Positions 25,173 to 34,715 of a stretch of DNA of 57,552 nt are shown here, one piece after another. Position 1 is the first letter of the stretch; the number at the start of each line of letters is the position of its first letter. The translations under genes were made by a program, and so were the position numbers. The stretch covers positions 12,368-69,919 of the forward strand of contig JAHZAW010000045.1 of NCBI GenBank assembly GCA_019423725.1. The letters run 5' to 3'. Origin of the DNA: Clostridiales bacterium (lineage in GTDB: Bacteria; Bacillota; Clostridia; Lachnospirales; Anaerotignaceae). Under the pieces are notes generated by a model. It did no database searches. It was not told where the DNA came from and was given only the letters and a program-made list of their open reading frames with translations.

Positions 25173-25500
25173 AGTAAGTCCCCCTTCGAAACTGACAAAA
25201 AATTTTAATACTCAATGAGCTCAGTATATCATACCATTCCAAAAAAATCCACAATTAGGTATTTAAATTCATTTTGCATTGATTTCTTGTGTTTTTATGT
25301 ATTTTTTTACATTTTTAAGGAAATCTCCTCAGGAGAAAAACAGGTGTAAAGGCCCCGTCCGTGAATCTGTTGCTGCCCTTTAGAGCCATAAGCAGGAGAC
25401 ATAGCCGGAACAGGCCGATACCGGCAGGTACATAATGGCAGCGGACCATAGACATATATAAAGTCTGCCCTGCATAACACCGGATGTGGATAGACCGCCG

Positions 25501-25636
25501 GACCTGTGCCGGGTGTGGATGAGCGCCGGGCGTCAATGAGTGCCGGGTGTGGGTGAGTGCCGGGTGTGGGTGAGCGCCGGGGGTGGATGAGTACCGGGCG
25601 TGGGTGAGTGCCGGGCGTGGGTGAGTGCCGGGCATG
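25501..25636. repeat. Intergenic 18-bp minisatellite
   Basis: About seven tandem copies of an 18-base unit close to GTGCCGGGTGTGGGTGAG, with variants at a few positions (GCGCCGGG, GTCAATGAG, GTGGATGAG). It lies in a 650-base gap between the GGDEF-EAL gene and ppdK. Open frames across it encode only Pro/His-rich six-residue repeats and have no ribosome site, so it is treated as non-coding. The rest of the gap shows nothing else. Confidence 0.85.
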
Positions 25637-25732
25637 GTGATAGAGCATTACTGCAAATAACATAGGGACTTGTCGACCGTAAACCTAATGTATAGCACCT
25701 GACCCGGGCAGGCCGCCGGACCCAGAAAATAC

Positions 25733-25765
25733 AAAAAAGAGGACATCCCCTATGGGATGTCCTCT
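25733..25765 (-). terminator. Terminator of ppdK
   Basis: AGAGGACATCCC pairs with GGGATGTCCTCT around CTAT; the A-run at 25733-25738 gives the T-tail on the minus strand. Confidence 0.85.
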
Positions 25766-25825
25766 TAATATTAAAGGATAATTTTAAGTTTTATTTACGC
25801 TTTTATGCCTTTATAAATTCAGCGA

Positions 25826-28456
25826 TCACTTTCTGGGATAGTTGATGGCTGCCTGAGCTGCCGCAAGTCTTGCTATGGGCACACGGAAAGGTGAGCATGA
25901 TACATAGTCAAGGCCGATCATATGGCAGAACTCAACGGATGAAGGATCTCCGCCGTGCTCTCCGCATATACCAAGGTGAAGGTCAGGACGTACCTTTCTT
26001 CCCTTTTCAACGGCTATCTTCATAAGCTGGCCAACGCCCTCACGGTCGATCTTAGCTGTGGGGTCTCCCTCATAGATAAGTTTGTCGATGTAGTCGGAAA
26101 GGATCTTTCCGGCGTCATCCCTTGAAAGACCGTATGTCATCTGAGTAAGGTCGTTTGTTCCGAATGAGAAGAATTCAGCTGTTTCAGCGATCTTATCAGC
26201 TGTAAGGCATGCTCTGGGGATCTCGATCATAGTACCAACGAGATATTTGAGTTCAGCGCCTTTTTCAGCGATAACAGTCTTAGCTGTCTCATCAACGATC
26301 TCCCTTACGAAGTTGAATTCCTTTGCTTCTCCTACGAGAGGGATCATGATCTCAGGAACGATATGTATGTTAAGTTCATTATTTACTTCAATGGCTGCCT
26401 CGATGATGGCTCTAGCCTGCATCTTAGCTATTTCAGGATATGAAACCGCAAGACGGCATCCTCTGTGGCCCATCATGGGATTGAGTTCGTGAAGTCCCTT
26501 AGCCTTTATCTTAAGCTCCTCAACTGTCTTGTTCATTGCCTTAGCAAGTACAGCGAATTCATCATCCGTTGTGGGAAGGAACTCATGAAGAGGGGGATCA
26601 AGAAGTCTTATGGTAACGGGTCTTTCCTGCATTGCTCTGTAAATGCCGATGAAGTCCTGTTTCTGATAGGGCATGATTCCAGCAAGAGCTTCTTCCCTTT
26701 CCTCAACGCTGTCAGAAAGGATCATCTTTCTAAATTTAAGTATCCTGTTTTCCTCGAAGAACATATGCTCTGTACGTGTAAGTCCGATACCCTCTGCGCC
26801 ATATCCGATGGCTGTTTCAGCGTCGTGGGGAGTATCAGCGTTAGTTCTTACCTTCAGGTCTCTCCTTGCGTCAGCCCAAGCCATGAATCTTGCGAAGTTT
26901 CCTGATATTTCGGGCTCAACTGTGGGGATATCCTCTCCATAGATATTACCTGTGGAACCATCTATGCTTATGTAGTCTCCTTCTTTGAATGTAACTCCGC
27001 CAAGGGTAAATTCCTTAGCTGCCTCATTCATCTTGATGGCTTCGCATCCGGATACACAGCAGCGTCCCATACCTCTGGCAACAACGGCTGCGTGGCTTGT
27101 CATACCGCCGCGTACTGTAAGTATACCTTCAGCAACGGCCATACCTTCGATATCCTCGGGAGATGTCTCAAGTCTTACGAGAACGACTCTCTCGCCGGCA
27201 TCTGCTGCTGCCTTAGCTTCCTCAGCTGTGAAGTATACCTTTCCTGCGCCTGCACCGGGTGAAGCGGGAAGGCCTTTTCCAAGGGCTTTAGCTGCCTTAA
27301 GGGCATTCTGGTCGAATGTGGGATGAAGGAGCTGGTCAAGCTGTTTAGGCTCAACTCTCATAAGTGCCTCATCAGTTGTAAGGAGGCCTTCGTCTACCAT
27401 ATCCACTGCTATCTTAAGGGCTGCGTTAGCAGTTCTCTTACCATTTCTTGTCTGGAGGAAGTAGAGTTTGCCTTTTTCGATGGTGAACTCCATATCCTGC
27501 ATATCTTTATAATGCTGTTCAAGTTTATTGGCTATATCCATAAACTGAACGTAAACTTCGGGCATATCCTGCTCAAGGGTATCGATGGGCTTAGGTGTAC
27601 GTACACCGGCAACAACGTCTTCGCCCTGGGCATTGATAAGGTATTCGCCAAAGATCATCTTTTCTCCGGTGGCAGCGTTTCTTGTGAAGGCAACACCTGT
27701 ACCGGAAGTATCTCCCATATTTCCGAATACCATCATCTGTACGTTAACGGCAGTACCCCAGCTGTAGGGGATGTCGTTCATTCTTCTGTATGTAAAAGCT
27801 CTGGGGTTATCCCATGAACGGAATACAGCTTTAACTGCTTCAAAAAGCTGTTCCTTGGGGTTCTGGGGGAATTCTTTTCCCTGATCCTCAAGGTATATCT
27901 GTTTGAATATGTCAACTACTTCCTTAAGGTTTTCAGCGGAGAGGTCGGTGTCATATTTAGCGCCGACTTTTTCCTTATACTCATCGAGTTTTCTTTCAAA
28001 CTTTGACTTGGAAACGCCGATAACTACGTCGGCAAACATCATAATGAATCTTCTGTATGAATCGTAGGCAAATCTGGGGTTAGCAGTTGCCTTAGCGAGA
28101 CCTTCCACAGAAACATCATTAAGACCGAGGTTAAGGACAGTATCCATCATACCGGGCATGGAAGCTCTTGCTCCGGAACGGACAGAAACAAGGAGAGGGT
28201 TCTCATTATCTCCTAAAGTTTTACCTGCGATGGCCTCAAGTTTTTTGAGTGCTTCTTCAATCTGAGAGATCATTTCGTCAGAAAGAGTCTTGCCGCCCTC
28301 GTTATATTCCGTACAGGCTTCCGTAGTAACGGTAAAACCCTGGGGGATAGGCAGTCCCATGACTGTCATTTCAGCGAGGTTTGCACCTTTGCCGCCCAAA
28401 AGATTTCTCATTGACGCATTTCCTTCATTGAACATATAAACGTATTTCTTGCTCAT
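25826..28456 (-). CDS. ppdK: Pyruvate, phosphate dikinase
   Basis: The product is 876 residues, normal length. The N-terminal ATP-grasp part starts 'KYVYMFNEGNASMRNLLGGKGANLAEM'. The phospho-histidine is in GGMTSHAAVVARGMGRCCVS (about residue 455). The C-terminal TIM barrel has 'GLTRTEHMFF', 'NPMMGHRGCRL', 'TNDLTQMTYG' and the catalytic Cys in LGICGEHGGDP. It interconverts pyruvate, ATP and Pi with PEP, AMP and PPi; in anaerobes it often runs in glycolysis. It is a single gene with ribosome site GGGAGGAATAGTCT, and a TTGTTA-17-TATAGT promoter lies upstream on the minus strand. Confidence 0.97.
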   Translation of the reverse strand: MSKKYVYMFNEGNASMRNLLGGKGANLAEMTVMGLPIPQGFTVTTEACTEYNEGGKTLSDEMISQIEEALKKLEAIAGKTLGDNENPLLVSVRSGARASMPGMMDTVLNLGLNDVSVEGLAKATANPRFAYDSYRRFIMMFADVVIGVSKSKFERKLDEYKEKVGAKYDTDLSAENLKEVVDIFKQIYLEDQGKEFPQNPKEQLFEAVKAVFRSWDNPRAFTYRRMNDIPYSWGTAVNVQMMVFGNMGDTSGTGVAFTRNAATGEKMIFGEYLINAQGEDVVAGVRTPKPIDTLEQDMPEVYVQFMDIANKLEQHYKDMQDMEFTIEKGKLYFLQTRNGKRTANAALKIAVDMVDEGLLTTDEALMRVEPKQLDQLLHPTFDQNALKAAKALGKGLPASPGAGAGKVYFTAEEAKAAADAGERVVLVRLETSPEDIEGMAVAEGILTVRGGMTSHAAVVARGMGRCCVSGCEAIKMNEAAKEFTLGGVTFKEGDYISIDGSTGNIYGEDIPTVEPEISGNFARFMAWADARRDLKVRTNADTPHDAETAIGYGAEGIGLTRTEHMFFEENRILKFRKMILSDSVEEREEALAGIMPYQKQDFIGIYRAMQERPVTIRLLDPPLHEFLPTTDDEFAVLAKAMNKTVEELKIKAKGLHELNPMMGHRGCRLAVSYPEIAKMQARAIIEAAIEVNNELNIHIVPEIMIPLVGEAKEFNFVREIVDETAKTVIAEKGAELKYLVGTMIEIPRACLTADKIAETAEFFSFGTNDLTQMTYGLSRDDAGKILSDYIDKLIYEGDPTAKIDREGVGQLMKIAVEKGRKVRPDLHLGICGEHGGDPSSVEFCHMIGLDYVSCSPFRVPIARLAAAQAAINYPRK

Positions 28457-28743
28457 AGACTATTCCTCCCGGCTTCATAAGCTGACATTTTTTCAACGCA
28501 CGCATTGATTATAGCATTTGTATATTTCTTTACCCCAAAATCCACCATATGCTATCAATATTACTATAACACTTTTTCTTAAAAGTAACAAGGCCGTTAA
28601 TGTGACAAAATTACTTTTTTTATTGACTGAACAAAAGTATTTTTTTTAGTACCTTTTTTTTAAAACTATTGTTATTCTCAGATATCAGTATATAATATTA
28701 ATTGTAACTTATTACTGTATGACAAGAAGGGAGATTGTATATT

Positions 28744-29142
28744 ATGGATGAATTATTAAAATTTTTAGAGAAAAATCCTGTTTTCTATCTGGCAACAGAT
28801 GATAACGGACAGCCCAGAGTAAGACCGTTTGGATTTCATATGATCTACAACGATAAATTCTATATGGTAACTGCCCTCCCTAAAAAGGTATGCAAACAGA
28901 TGGAGAAAAATCCCAAAATCGAGTTCTGCTCAATGGCTCCTGACACACATTTCGTACGTGTGACCGGAGAAGTAGTATTCGACAACGACAACATGGAAGC
29001 CAAGAAAAAGGTATTTGAGGTAATGCCTGACCTTCTTAAGATGTATGGCTCAGCAGAAAACCCTGCCATGGCTGTATTCTATCTTAAGGATATGCATGCT
29101 ACCATAGCATCTCTTACAGAACAGGAAAAGGTTTTATTCTAA
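28744..29142 (+). CDS. Pyridoxamine 5'-phosphate oxidase-like flavoprotein
   Basis: The product is 132 residues (MDELLKFLEKNPVFYLATDD). The split-barrel opening 'VFYLATDDNGQPRVRPFGF' and 'KVCKQMEKNPKIEFCSM....FVRVTGEVVF' match the small PNPOx-like FMN-binding family of Clostridia. ATG 28744 is chosen with GGGAG ten bases upstream; an in-frame TTG at 28735 is less likely. A cytoplasmic FMN or F420-like redox protein is inferred; the substrate is unknown. It is divergent from ppdK and ends at a strong terminator. Confidence 0.9.
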   Translation: MDELLKFLEKNPVFYLATDDNGQPRVRPFGFHMIYNDKFYMVTALPKKVCKQMEKNPKIEFCSMAPDTHFVRVTGEVVFDNDNMEAKKKVFEVMPDLLKMYGSAENPAMAVFYLKDMHATIASLTEQEKVLF

Positions 29143-29160
29143 ACCGTTACATATCATAAA

Positions 29161-29194
29161 AAACGCCTAAAGAGTTTTCCTCTTTAGGCGTTTT
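29161..29194 (+). terminator. Terminator of the PNPOx-like gene
   Basis: AAACGCCTAAAGAG pairs with CTCTTTAGGCGTTT, followed by T residues. The T-flanked, A-flanked shape also works for the minus strand. Confidence 0.9.
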
Positions 29195-29247
29195 TATTTG
29201 CTCCAGGTTAAGGCTGAAATTTTATTCATATTTATATGCCATTCTTG

Positions 29248-30591
29248 TCAGACATTTCCAAAAATTCCACCTGTTTTCATTTTTATCCTTTTGTAATAAA
29301 GGGCTCCTATGGCGTCCGCCAGAAACCAGCCGATGGGCACTGAAGCCCATATGCCGATAACACCAATGGCGGGCACAGCCGAGAGAGTATAGGCCAAAAG
29401 CACCCTGGTGCCAAGGGATGCGATGGTGAGCACCACTGACATCCCGGGACGGCGGATAGCCCTGTAAAGTCCGTAAAAGAGGAACAGCCAGCCAATACCC
29501 ACATAGCAGGCACCCTCTATCCTCAAATACTGTATGCCGACGGCCAGCACCTCCGTTTCCTGGGGCTGGACGAATATGAGCATAAGGGGTTTAGCGAAAA
29601 TAAACACGATGGCGCTTATGGTTATGCTGAATACAGCGGCCAGTTTAAAGGCTGTTTCAATGCCTTTTTTTATCCTTTCCTTCTCCCTGGCACCGTAATT
29701 CTGGGCTATGAAAATGGAAAAGGCGTTTCCAAAATCCTGCACCGGCATATAGGCGAAGGAATCTATCTTCACCGCTGCGGCAAACGCTGCCATAACGACT
29801 ATGCCAAAGCTGTTTATGAGCCCCTGCACCATAAGTATGCCGAAGTTCATGATGGACTGCTGGAGACAGGTAAGGAATGAGAAATCAGAAAGTTCCCTTA
29901 AAAGCCCCTTTTCGTATATGCCCTCATCGGGTCTCAGGTCAGGATGTTTTATCAAGGTATATATTGTTATGCCGATTCCCGAAACATACTGGGATATGAC
30001 CGTTGCTTCAGCGGCTCCGGCCACACCACGCTTGAACACCAGTACGAACACCAGATCCAGCACTATGTTCATTATGGCTGATATTCCTAAGAACAACAGG
30101 GGCACCAGTGAATTTCCCAAGGCTCTCAAAAGGGATGCAAAAAAATTGTACAGGAATGTGGCGCATATACCTGTGAATATTATCCATAGGTAATTCCTCA
30201 TCATGGGGTATATCTCCCCGGGAACCTGCAGGAGCCCCATTATGGGGTCTATGAAAATAAATACCACGGCACTCAGTACGATGGCACAGAGCGCTATCAT
30301 AATGAATGATGTGGAAATGCTCTTTTTAAGTCTTTTGGTGTTTTTCCCTCCGTAATACATGGAAAACACCGTTCCGCTTCCCATGCACAGTCCTAAAAGT
30401 ATGGAGGTCAGAAATGTCATAAGGGTATAGGATGAACCAACTGCTGCCAGGGCATCCCTGCCCACGAACTTGCCGACTATGAGCGTATCCACCACATTAT
30501 AAAGCTGCTGCAGCAGGTCGCCGATAATCATGGGAACGGCAAATCTCAGCATGGTAGATGTTATCCTTCCCTTTGTCAGGTCTCTTTCCAT
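29248..30591 (-). CDS. MATE family efflux transporter
   Basis: The product is 447 residues with about 12 membrane helices. The opening 'DLTKGRITSTMLRFAVPMIIGDLLQQLYNVVDTLIVGKFVG' and 'GTVFSMYYGGKN' are typical of the MATE/NorM-DinF family, and the half-repeat recurs at 'AVKIDSFAYMPVQDFGNAFSIFIAQNYGA'. It exports organic cations or drugs using an ion gradient. Its substrate cannot be told. The start ATG 30591 follows GGGAGAAACATC. It is downstream of a dusB-lipoprotein cluster but separated by 200 bases with a hairpin. Confidence 0.95.
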   Translation of the reverse strand: MERDLTKGRITSTMLRFAVPMIIGDLLQQLYNVVDTLIVGKFVGRDALAAVGSSYTLMTFLTSILLGLCMGSGTVFSMYYGGKNTKRLKKSISTSFIMIALCAIVLSAVVFIFIDPIMGLLQVPGEIYPMMRNYLWIIFTGICATFLYNFFASLLRALGNSLVPLLFLGISAIMNIVLDLVFVLVFKRGVAGAAEATVISQYVSGIGITIYTLIKHPDLRPDEGIYEKGLLRELSDFSFLTCLQQSIMNFGILMVQGLINSFGIVVMAAFAAAVKIDSFAYMPVQDFGNAFSIFIAQNYGAREKERIKKGIETAFKLAAVFSITISAIVFIFAKPLMLIFVQPQETEVLAVGIQYLRIEGACYVGIGWLFLFYGLYRAIRRPGMSVVLTIASLGTRVLLAYTLSAVPAIGVIGIWASVPIGWFLADAIGALYYKRIKMKTGGIFGNV

Positions 30592-30624
30592 GATGTTTCT
30601 CCCTTCATGCGGCCATAATACAAG

Positions 30625-30642
30625 AGCGGAGCCAAAGCTCCG
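30625..30642 (-). terminator. Hairpin after the lipoprotein gene
   Basis: GCGGAGC pairs with GCTCCGC around CAAA; the minus-strand tail is only moderately T-rich, so it may be a weak terminator. Confidence 0.45.
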
Positions 30643-30787
30643 CCCTTATAACTCGGTCTCTGTTTTTCTTTTTATGAATCTTCCTGCTGTCCGTGTAATA
30701 TGTCAGTTATTTTATATTTCTATTTTGTGTATGCCCTTTATCCGTTCATCCGGATACTATCATTTGGGCAGTATCATTTTTCTGATA

Positions 30788-31357
30788 TCATTTGAATTCG
30801 ATATAGTCTGTGAAGGGCAGTTTTGCCTCAACTTCCTGTCCGTCGCTTCCTGTGTATGTAGCTACGGCCTCAGCTCCTGTAAATATGGCTTTGATATCAT
30901 CGTCTGTAAGGCCTGCTCTGTAGATTATGTTCTCTGATACGAATTTTGAGAAATCCTCTGCGGGGTCGTTCTGGCTGTCTCCGCTTCCCTGGATATATGT
31001 TCCCACAGCTGCATCAGTCATAAGGTTCCTGAGGGCGGGCATCTTTAAGCTCCTCTCAGTTCCAGGTGTCATACCTGTCATATCCACAGTGATAGTCACC
31101 TTTGAGAAATTGTCGATGACGGGATCTTCCACACTGCCGGTATCGATGGCTGCAAACTCATCCTCTGTCAGGGGCTCAACCACTACGCTCAGAGCAACCG
31201 CTGCCTCTGATGCCTCTGATTCAGCCTCTGCACCTTCTGTTTCTGCCGCCTCTGATGCTTCAGCTGTGTTTTCAGCTGTTTCTCCCTTTGAAGCGCATCC
31301 TCCCATAAGTGCTGCCGCCATTACCATTACTGCCGCTAAACTTAAAAACCTTTTCAT
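30788..31357 (-). CDS. Lipoprotein of unknown function
   Basis: The product is 189 residues. A lipoprotein signal peptide ends at LMGGCAS (Cys 21). A low-complexity Ala/Glu/Ser linker follows (about residues 22-55). The mature domain of about 130 residues has a 'VTITVDMTGMTPGTERSLKM' segment and no recognised motif. It starts 14 bases after dusB with AGGAGGACAAGAAG as ribosome site, so it is in the coaX-dusB operon. Surface location is inferred from the signal peptide. Function unknown. Confidence 0.75.
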   Translation of the reverse strand: MKRFLSLAAVMVMAAALMGGCASKGETAENTAEASEAAETEGAEAESEASEAAVALSVVVEPLTEDEFAAIDTGSVEDPVIDNFSKVTITVDMTGMTPGTERSLKMPALRNLMTDAAVGTYIQGSGDSQNDPAEDFSKFVSENIIYRAGLTDDDIKAIFTGAEAVATYTGSDGQEVEAKLPFTDYIEFK

Positions 31358-31371
31358 TTCTTCTTGTCCTC

Positions 31372-32328
31372 CTAAAATTCTATTTTATTCAATATATCTT
31401 CGATCTGCTCGTAATTTTCGGCATGGTTTATTTTATCCCTGACGGATGCCGCCCCTTTGACACCCTTCACATACCATGCCATATGTGCCCTCATCTGTCT
31501 TACGCCTATATACTCACCCTTATAGTCGATGAGCATCCTGGCGTGTCTGAGGGCAGTCTTTATCCTCTCCTCGGGAGAGGGCTTGTCCAGAAGCTCCCCG
31601 GTCTCAAGATAGTGTACGGTCCTCTTGAATATCCATGGATTTCCCTGGGCTCCCCTGGCTATCATAACAGCATCACAGCCCGTATAGTCCAACATCCTTT
31701 CGGCGTCCTCGGGCTCGAATATGTCGCCATTTCCTATTACCGGTATGGTCACTGCTTCTTTGACCTTCTTTATTATGTCCCAGTCAGCCTTTCCGCTGTA
31801 GTACTGTTCCCTGGTCCTGCCATGGACAGCTATGGCCGATGCCCCGTTTTCCTGGGCAATGAGAGCCATCTCCACGGCATTGATGTTCCTGTCATCAAAG
31901 CCCTTCCTTATCTTCACGGTAACGGGTTTTTTCTGGCTGTCCACCATGGCCCTTATTATCCTTCCCGCCAGTTCCGGGGTCTTCATAAGGGCGCTGCCTT
32001 CGCCGTTTTTTACCACCTTAGGCACGGGACATCCCATGTTTATATCCACGGTGTCGGCGTTTATGCCCTCTATCTTCTTGGCCATGGCACCCATGATCTC
32101 CGGGTCAGAGCCAAATAACTGTATGGCCGCAGGCTTTTCTTCCAGCCCTATGTCCAGCAGTTCCTTTGTGTTCTCATTGTTATAATATATGCCCTTGGCG
32201 CTCACCATCTCAGAATATACCAGTCCACAGTCCATCTCACTGCATAATGTCCTGAACGGCCTGTCGGTGACTCCCGCCATGGGTCCTAAAAACACATTGT
32301 TTTTTAATTCAAGGTTTCCTATCTTCAC
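31372..32328 (-). CDS. dusB: tRNA-dihydrouridine synthase
   Basis: The product is 318 residues. FMN-binding TIM barrel features: 'LGPMAGVTDRPFR' at the start, NMGCPVPKV (catalytic Cys about 101), 'KIRKGFDD', 'AIAVHGRTREQYYSGKADW' and 'IGNGDI'. It reduces uridines in the tRNA D-loop with NADPH. Its start overlaps the coaX stop by four bases (ATGA), so the two are translationally coupled. This is the DusB subgroup found near lysS in Firmicutes. Confidence 0.95.
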   Translation of the reverse strand: MKIGNLELKNNVFLGPMAGVTDRPFRTLCSEMDCGLVYSEMVSAKGIYYNNENTKELLDIGLEEKPAAIQLFGSDPEIMGAMAKKIEGINADTVDINMGCPVPKVVKNGEGSALMKTPELAGRIIRAMVDSQKKPVTVKIRKGFDDRNINAVEMALIAQENGASAIAVHGRTREQYYSGKADWDIIKKVKEAVTIPVIGNGDIFEPEDAERMLDYTGCDAVMIARGAQGNPWIFKRTVHYLETGELLDKPSPEERIKTALRHARMLIDYKGEYIGVRQMRAHMAWYVKGVKGAASVRDKINHAENYEQIEDILNKIEF

Positions 32329-33113
32329 TTTCTCTCTGCCTTTGTCTTCTTATTTTTTTCATAAACTATGCGCAGTCCCTTGAGCGTGAGCAAAGGGTCT
32401 ATCACATCAAAAAGCGGTCCATTGCTTTCCATGATCTTGGCCAGGCCACCTGTGGCTATGACCTTCAGCTCCGGAAGATCCAGTTCCTTTTTGACCTGCT
32501 CGATTATATATTTCGTCTCTCCTATATGGCCGTAAACTATTCCGGCCTGTAGGCTCCCTATGGTGTTTTTGACCAGTATGGACTTGGGTTTCCTTATTTC
32601 CACATTGGGCAGCTGTGCCGTGCTCTCAGTAAGGGCGTCGGCGCATACCTGTATGCCGGGAGCTGTTATTCCCGTAACGAATATGCCCTTTTCATTTATG
32701 ACATCATAGGTGGTGGCTGTGCTGTAGTCGATGACCATGGCCGGTCCGCCGTATATCTCATAGGCCGCCACCAGCTTTACTATCCTGTCGGCTCCCATTT
32801 CCTTGGGATTTTCCATGAGCAGGTTGACGCCGGTCTTCATTCCAGCACCCACTATCATGGGCTGTATGTGGAAGTACTTTATGAGCCCATGGGTGAGGGA
32901 GTACATAATGTTGGGCACTACTGAAGATATGATTATTGCCTCTATCTCCGCCGCGTCCACCTCGGAATAATCAAAAAGCGAATGGATGAATATGCCTATC
33001 TCATCGGCTGTCTGATTATTGGACGTGGTCATCCTCCAGCTTGCCACGAGCTTCTTTCCCTTGTAAACTCCAAGCACGATATTCGTATTGCCCACATCTA
33101 TTACCAAAAGCAT
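32325..33113 (-). CDS. coaX: Type III pantothenate kinase
   Basis: The product is about 262 residues from ATG 33113 (MLLVIDVGNTNIVLGVYKGK), with AAAGGAGTGGGGAAT as ribosome site; the in-frame GTG at 33122 lies in it. Type III features: DVGNTN phosphate-binding loop, 'MGADRIVKLVAAYEIYGG' and 'TGITAPGIQV'. It phosphorylates pantothenate at the first step of CoA synthesis and is insensitive to CoA feedback. A BirA half is not attached. Confidence 0.95.
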   Translation of the reverse strand: MLLVIDVGNTNIVLGVYKGKKLVASWRMTTSNNQTADEIGIFIHSLFDYSEVDAAEIEAIIISSVVPNIMYSLTHGLIKYFHIQPMIVGAGMKTGVNLLMENPKEMGADRIVKLVAAYEIYGGPAMVIDYSTATTYDVINEKGIFVTGITAPGIQVCADALTESTAQLPNVEIRKPKSILVKNTIGSLQAGIVYGHIGETKYIIEQVKKELDLPELKVIATGGLAKIMESNGPLFDVIDPLLTLKGLRIVYEKNKKTKAERK

Positions 33114-33254
33114 ATTCCCCACTCCTTTTTATCGATCATCACTTTGAGACGCCGCCTGGACGTTCCCGCCTTAAGGCTTACACCTTACTGCCTTACAGCT
33201 GCTTTACAGCCTCACTGCTGCCTCACATTCCCGCAGCTTTACAGCCTCACTGCC

Positions 33255-33620
33255 TCAGTCTTTATTTTCGGACTTTTTCAAAAGCTCCTCGCGGATCTTT
33301 TTTCCTTCTTCTGTCATATTTATAACATACCACAGTTTCAGTGACTTAATCAATTCTTTCTTTTCGGATTTAAGGCTCTTTATCTCCAGTTCGGCTCCGA
33401 TGTCGTCAAAATCAAAGTCTCCCTCATTTTTGATTATCTCAAAGAGCACGTCTCCCGTCTCCTCGAAATATATGAGGAAGGTACAGCCAAGCCTTTCAGC
33501 CATGACTATACATATATTTTTCAGCTCATCCTTTACCGACTGGGGAAGGGCATCAAATTCCCTTTCAAAGAAATATTTTTGTTTTTCCCTGGACGCTCCC
33601 GCCAGAACTTTTTTCTCCAT
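33255..33620 (-). CDS. DUF6145-like protein, unknown function
   Basis: The product is about 121 residues from ATG 33620 (MEKKVLAGASREKQKYFFER), with GAGGTGATCTG as ribosome site. The upstream in-frame extension overlaps the argF terminator and is rejected. It is helical at both ends, with a beta-rich middle (GCTFLIYFEETGDVLFEI) and a conserved-looking 'FDDIGAELEIKSLKSEKKELIKSLKLWY' segment. It resembles the small clostridial DUF6145 family by memory; no function is known. It lies between argF and coaX on the same strand, after a terminator. Confidence 0.65.
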   Translation of the reverse strand: MEKKVLAGASREKQKYFFEREFDALPQSVKDELKNICIVMAERLGCTFLIYFEETGDVLFEIIKNEGDFDFDDIGAELEIKSLKSEKKELIKSLKLWYVINMTEEGKKIREELLKKSENKD

Positions 33621-33635
33621 CAGATCACCTCGCGC

Positions 33636-33662
33636 AAAAAGAGGGGAAAAATTCCCCTCTTT
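33636..33662 (-). terminator. Terminator of argF
   Basis: GAGGGGAA and TTCCCCTC form a stem around short A/T loop; the A-run on its left gives TTTTT on the minus strand. Confidence 0.85.
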
Positions 33663-33664
33663 CA

Positions 33665-34609
33665 TCAGTCTCCAAGAGTGGCTACCATAACAGCCTTTAT
33701 GGTATGCATACGGTTTTCAGCCTCATCAAATACCACTGACATGGGTCCTTCGATTATATCGTTGGTCACCTCATAATCCCTTACTGCGGGCAGACAGTGC
33801 ATAAATATAGTGCTGTCCTTTCCTGTGGCCTTAAAGAGCTCAGCATTTACCTGGTAGGGCTTAAGAAGAGCTACCCTCTCAGCTGACTTAGCTTCTTCGC
33901 CCATGGATACCCATACGTCTGTATAAATTATATCTGCATCCTTTACGGCAGCCTTGGGATCGTCTGTGATCTCGATCGTTGCTCCGCTCTCCTTAGCAAA
34001 TCCTCTGCATTCCTCAACGAGCTTTTCATCGGGCCAGAGTGACTTGGGAGCTGCGATGACGAAGTGTACGCCCATCTTGCTGCATCCGATCATAAGGGCA
34101 TTGGCCATGTTGTTTCTTCCGTCGCCTATGAATACGAATTTAACGCCTTCGATCTTTCCGAATTTTTCCTTGATGGTCATAAAGTCAGCCAGTACCTGTG
34201 TGGGATGGTCCTCATCCGTAAGGCCGTTCCATACGGGCACTCCGCTGTATTTAGCCAGTTTCTCAACGACTTCCTGTGAGAAGCCCCTGAACTCGATACC
34301 GTCAACCATCCTTCCAAGCACCCTCGCGGTATCCTCTACGGTCTCCTTATGTCCCAGCTGTATATCGTTTTTGCCCAGATATTCAGGATGTGCACCCTCA
34401 TCGATACATCCTACTGTAAATGAACATCTTGTTCTTGTGGAAGGTTTCTCGAATATAAGAGCCACATTTTTATGCTCCAGATGTCTTTCAAATATTCCTT
34501 TTTTCTTCTTTTCCTTAAGGTCAATGGCAAGGTCGACCAGATATTCTATCTCTTCCTTGCTGTAGTCCTTAAGTGTCAGAAAACTTCTTCCCTTTAAATT
34601 AACACCCAT
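33665..34609 (-). CDS. argF: Ornithine carbamoyltransferase
   Basis: The product is 314 residues. Carbamoyl-phosphate site STRTRCSF (about residues 57-64), 'DDHPTQVLADF'-type loop as DEDHPTQVLADF, 'GDGRNNMANALM' and the C-terminal HCLPA ornithine-site motif are all present. It makes citrulline from ornithine and carbamoyl phosphate, for arginine synthesis or, in reverse, the deiminase pathway. No arcA or arcC lies nearby, so the anabolic role is favoured. Single gene with its own terminator. Ribosome site AAGGAGGAGATAAG. Confidence 0.96.
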   Translation of the reverse strand: MGVNLKGRSFLTLKDYSKEEIEYLVDLAIDLKEKKKKGIFERHLEHKNVALIFEKPSTRTRCSFTVGCIDEGAHPEYLGKNDIQLGHKETVEDTARVLGRMVDGIEFRGFSQEVVEKLAKYSGVPVWNGLTDEDHPTQVLADFMTIKEKFGKIEGVKFVFIGDGRNNMANALMIGCSKMGVHFVIAAPKSLWPDEKLVEECRGFAKESGATIEITDDPKAAVKDADIIYTDVWVSMGEEAKSAERVALLKPYQVNAELFKATGKDSTIFMHCLPAVRDYEVTNDIIEGPMSVVFDEAENRMHTIKAVMVATLGD

Positions 34610-34655
34610 TCTTATCTCCTCCTTGCCATATAAGGGTGATGTATATAACTTAAAG

Positions 34656-34680
34656 CGGCACGTCCGAATCGGATGTGCCG
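34656..34680 (-). terminator. Hairpin after the thioesterase gene
   Basis: CGGCACGTCC pairs with GGATGTGCCG (one G-T pair). The minus-strand tail is only weakly T-rich. Confidence 0.6.
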
Positions 34681-34715
34681 TCTAAGATCATTTAGCAACA
34701 GTTTTGATCAGTTTA

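Noticed and set aside
25501..25636. CRISPR array
   Set aside because: Units are 18 bases, directly adjacent without spacers and varied; no cas genes are near.
25307..25663. Pro/His-rich repeat proteins on the minus strand
   Set aside because: Two overlapping frames both open only because of the 18-base repeat; no ribosome site.
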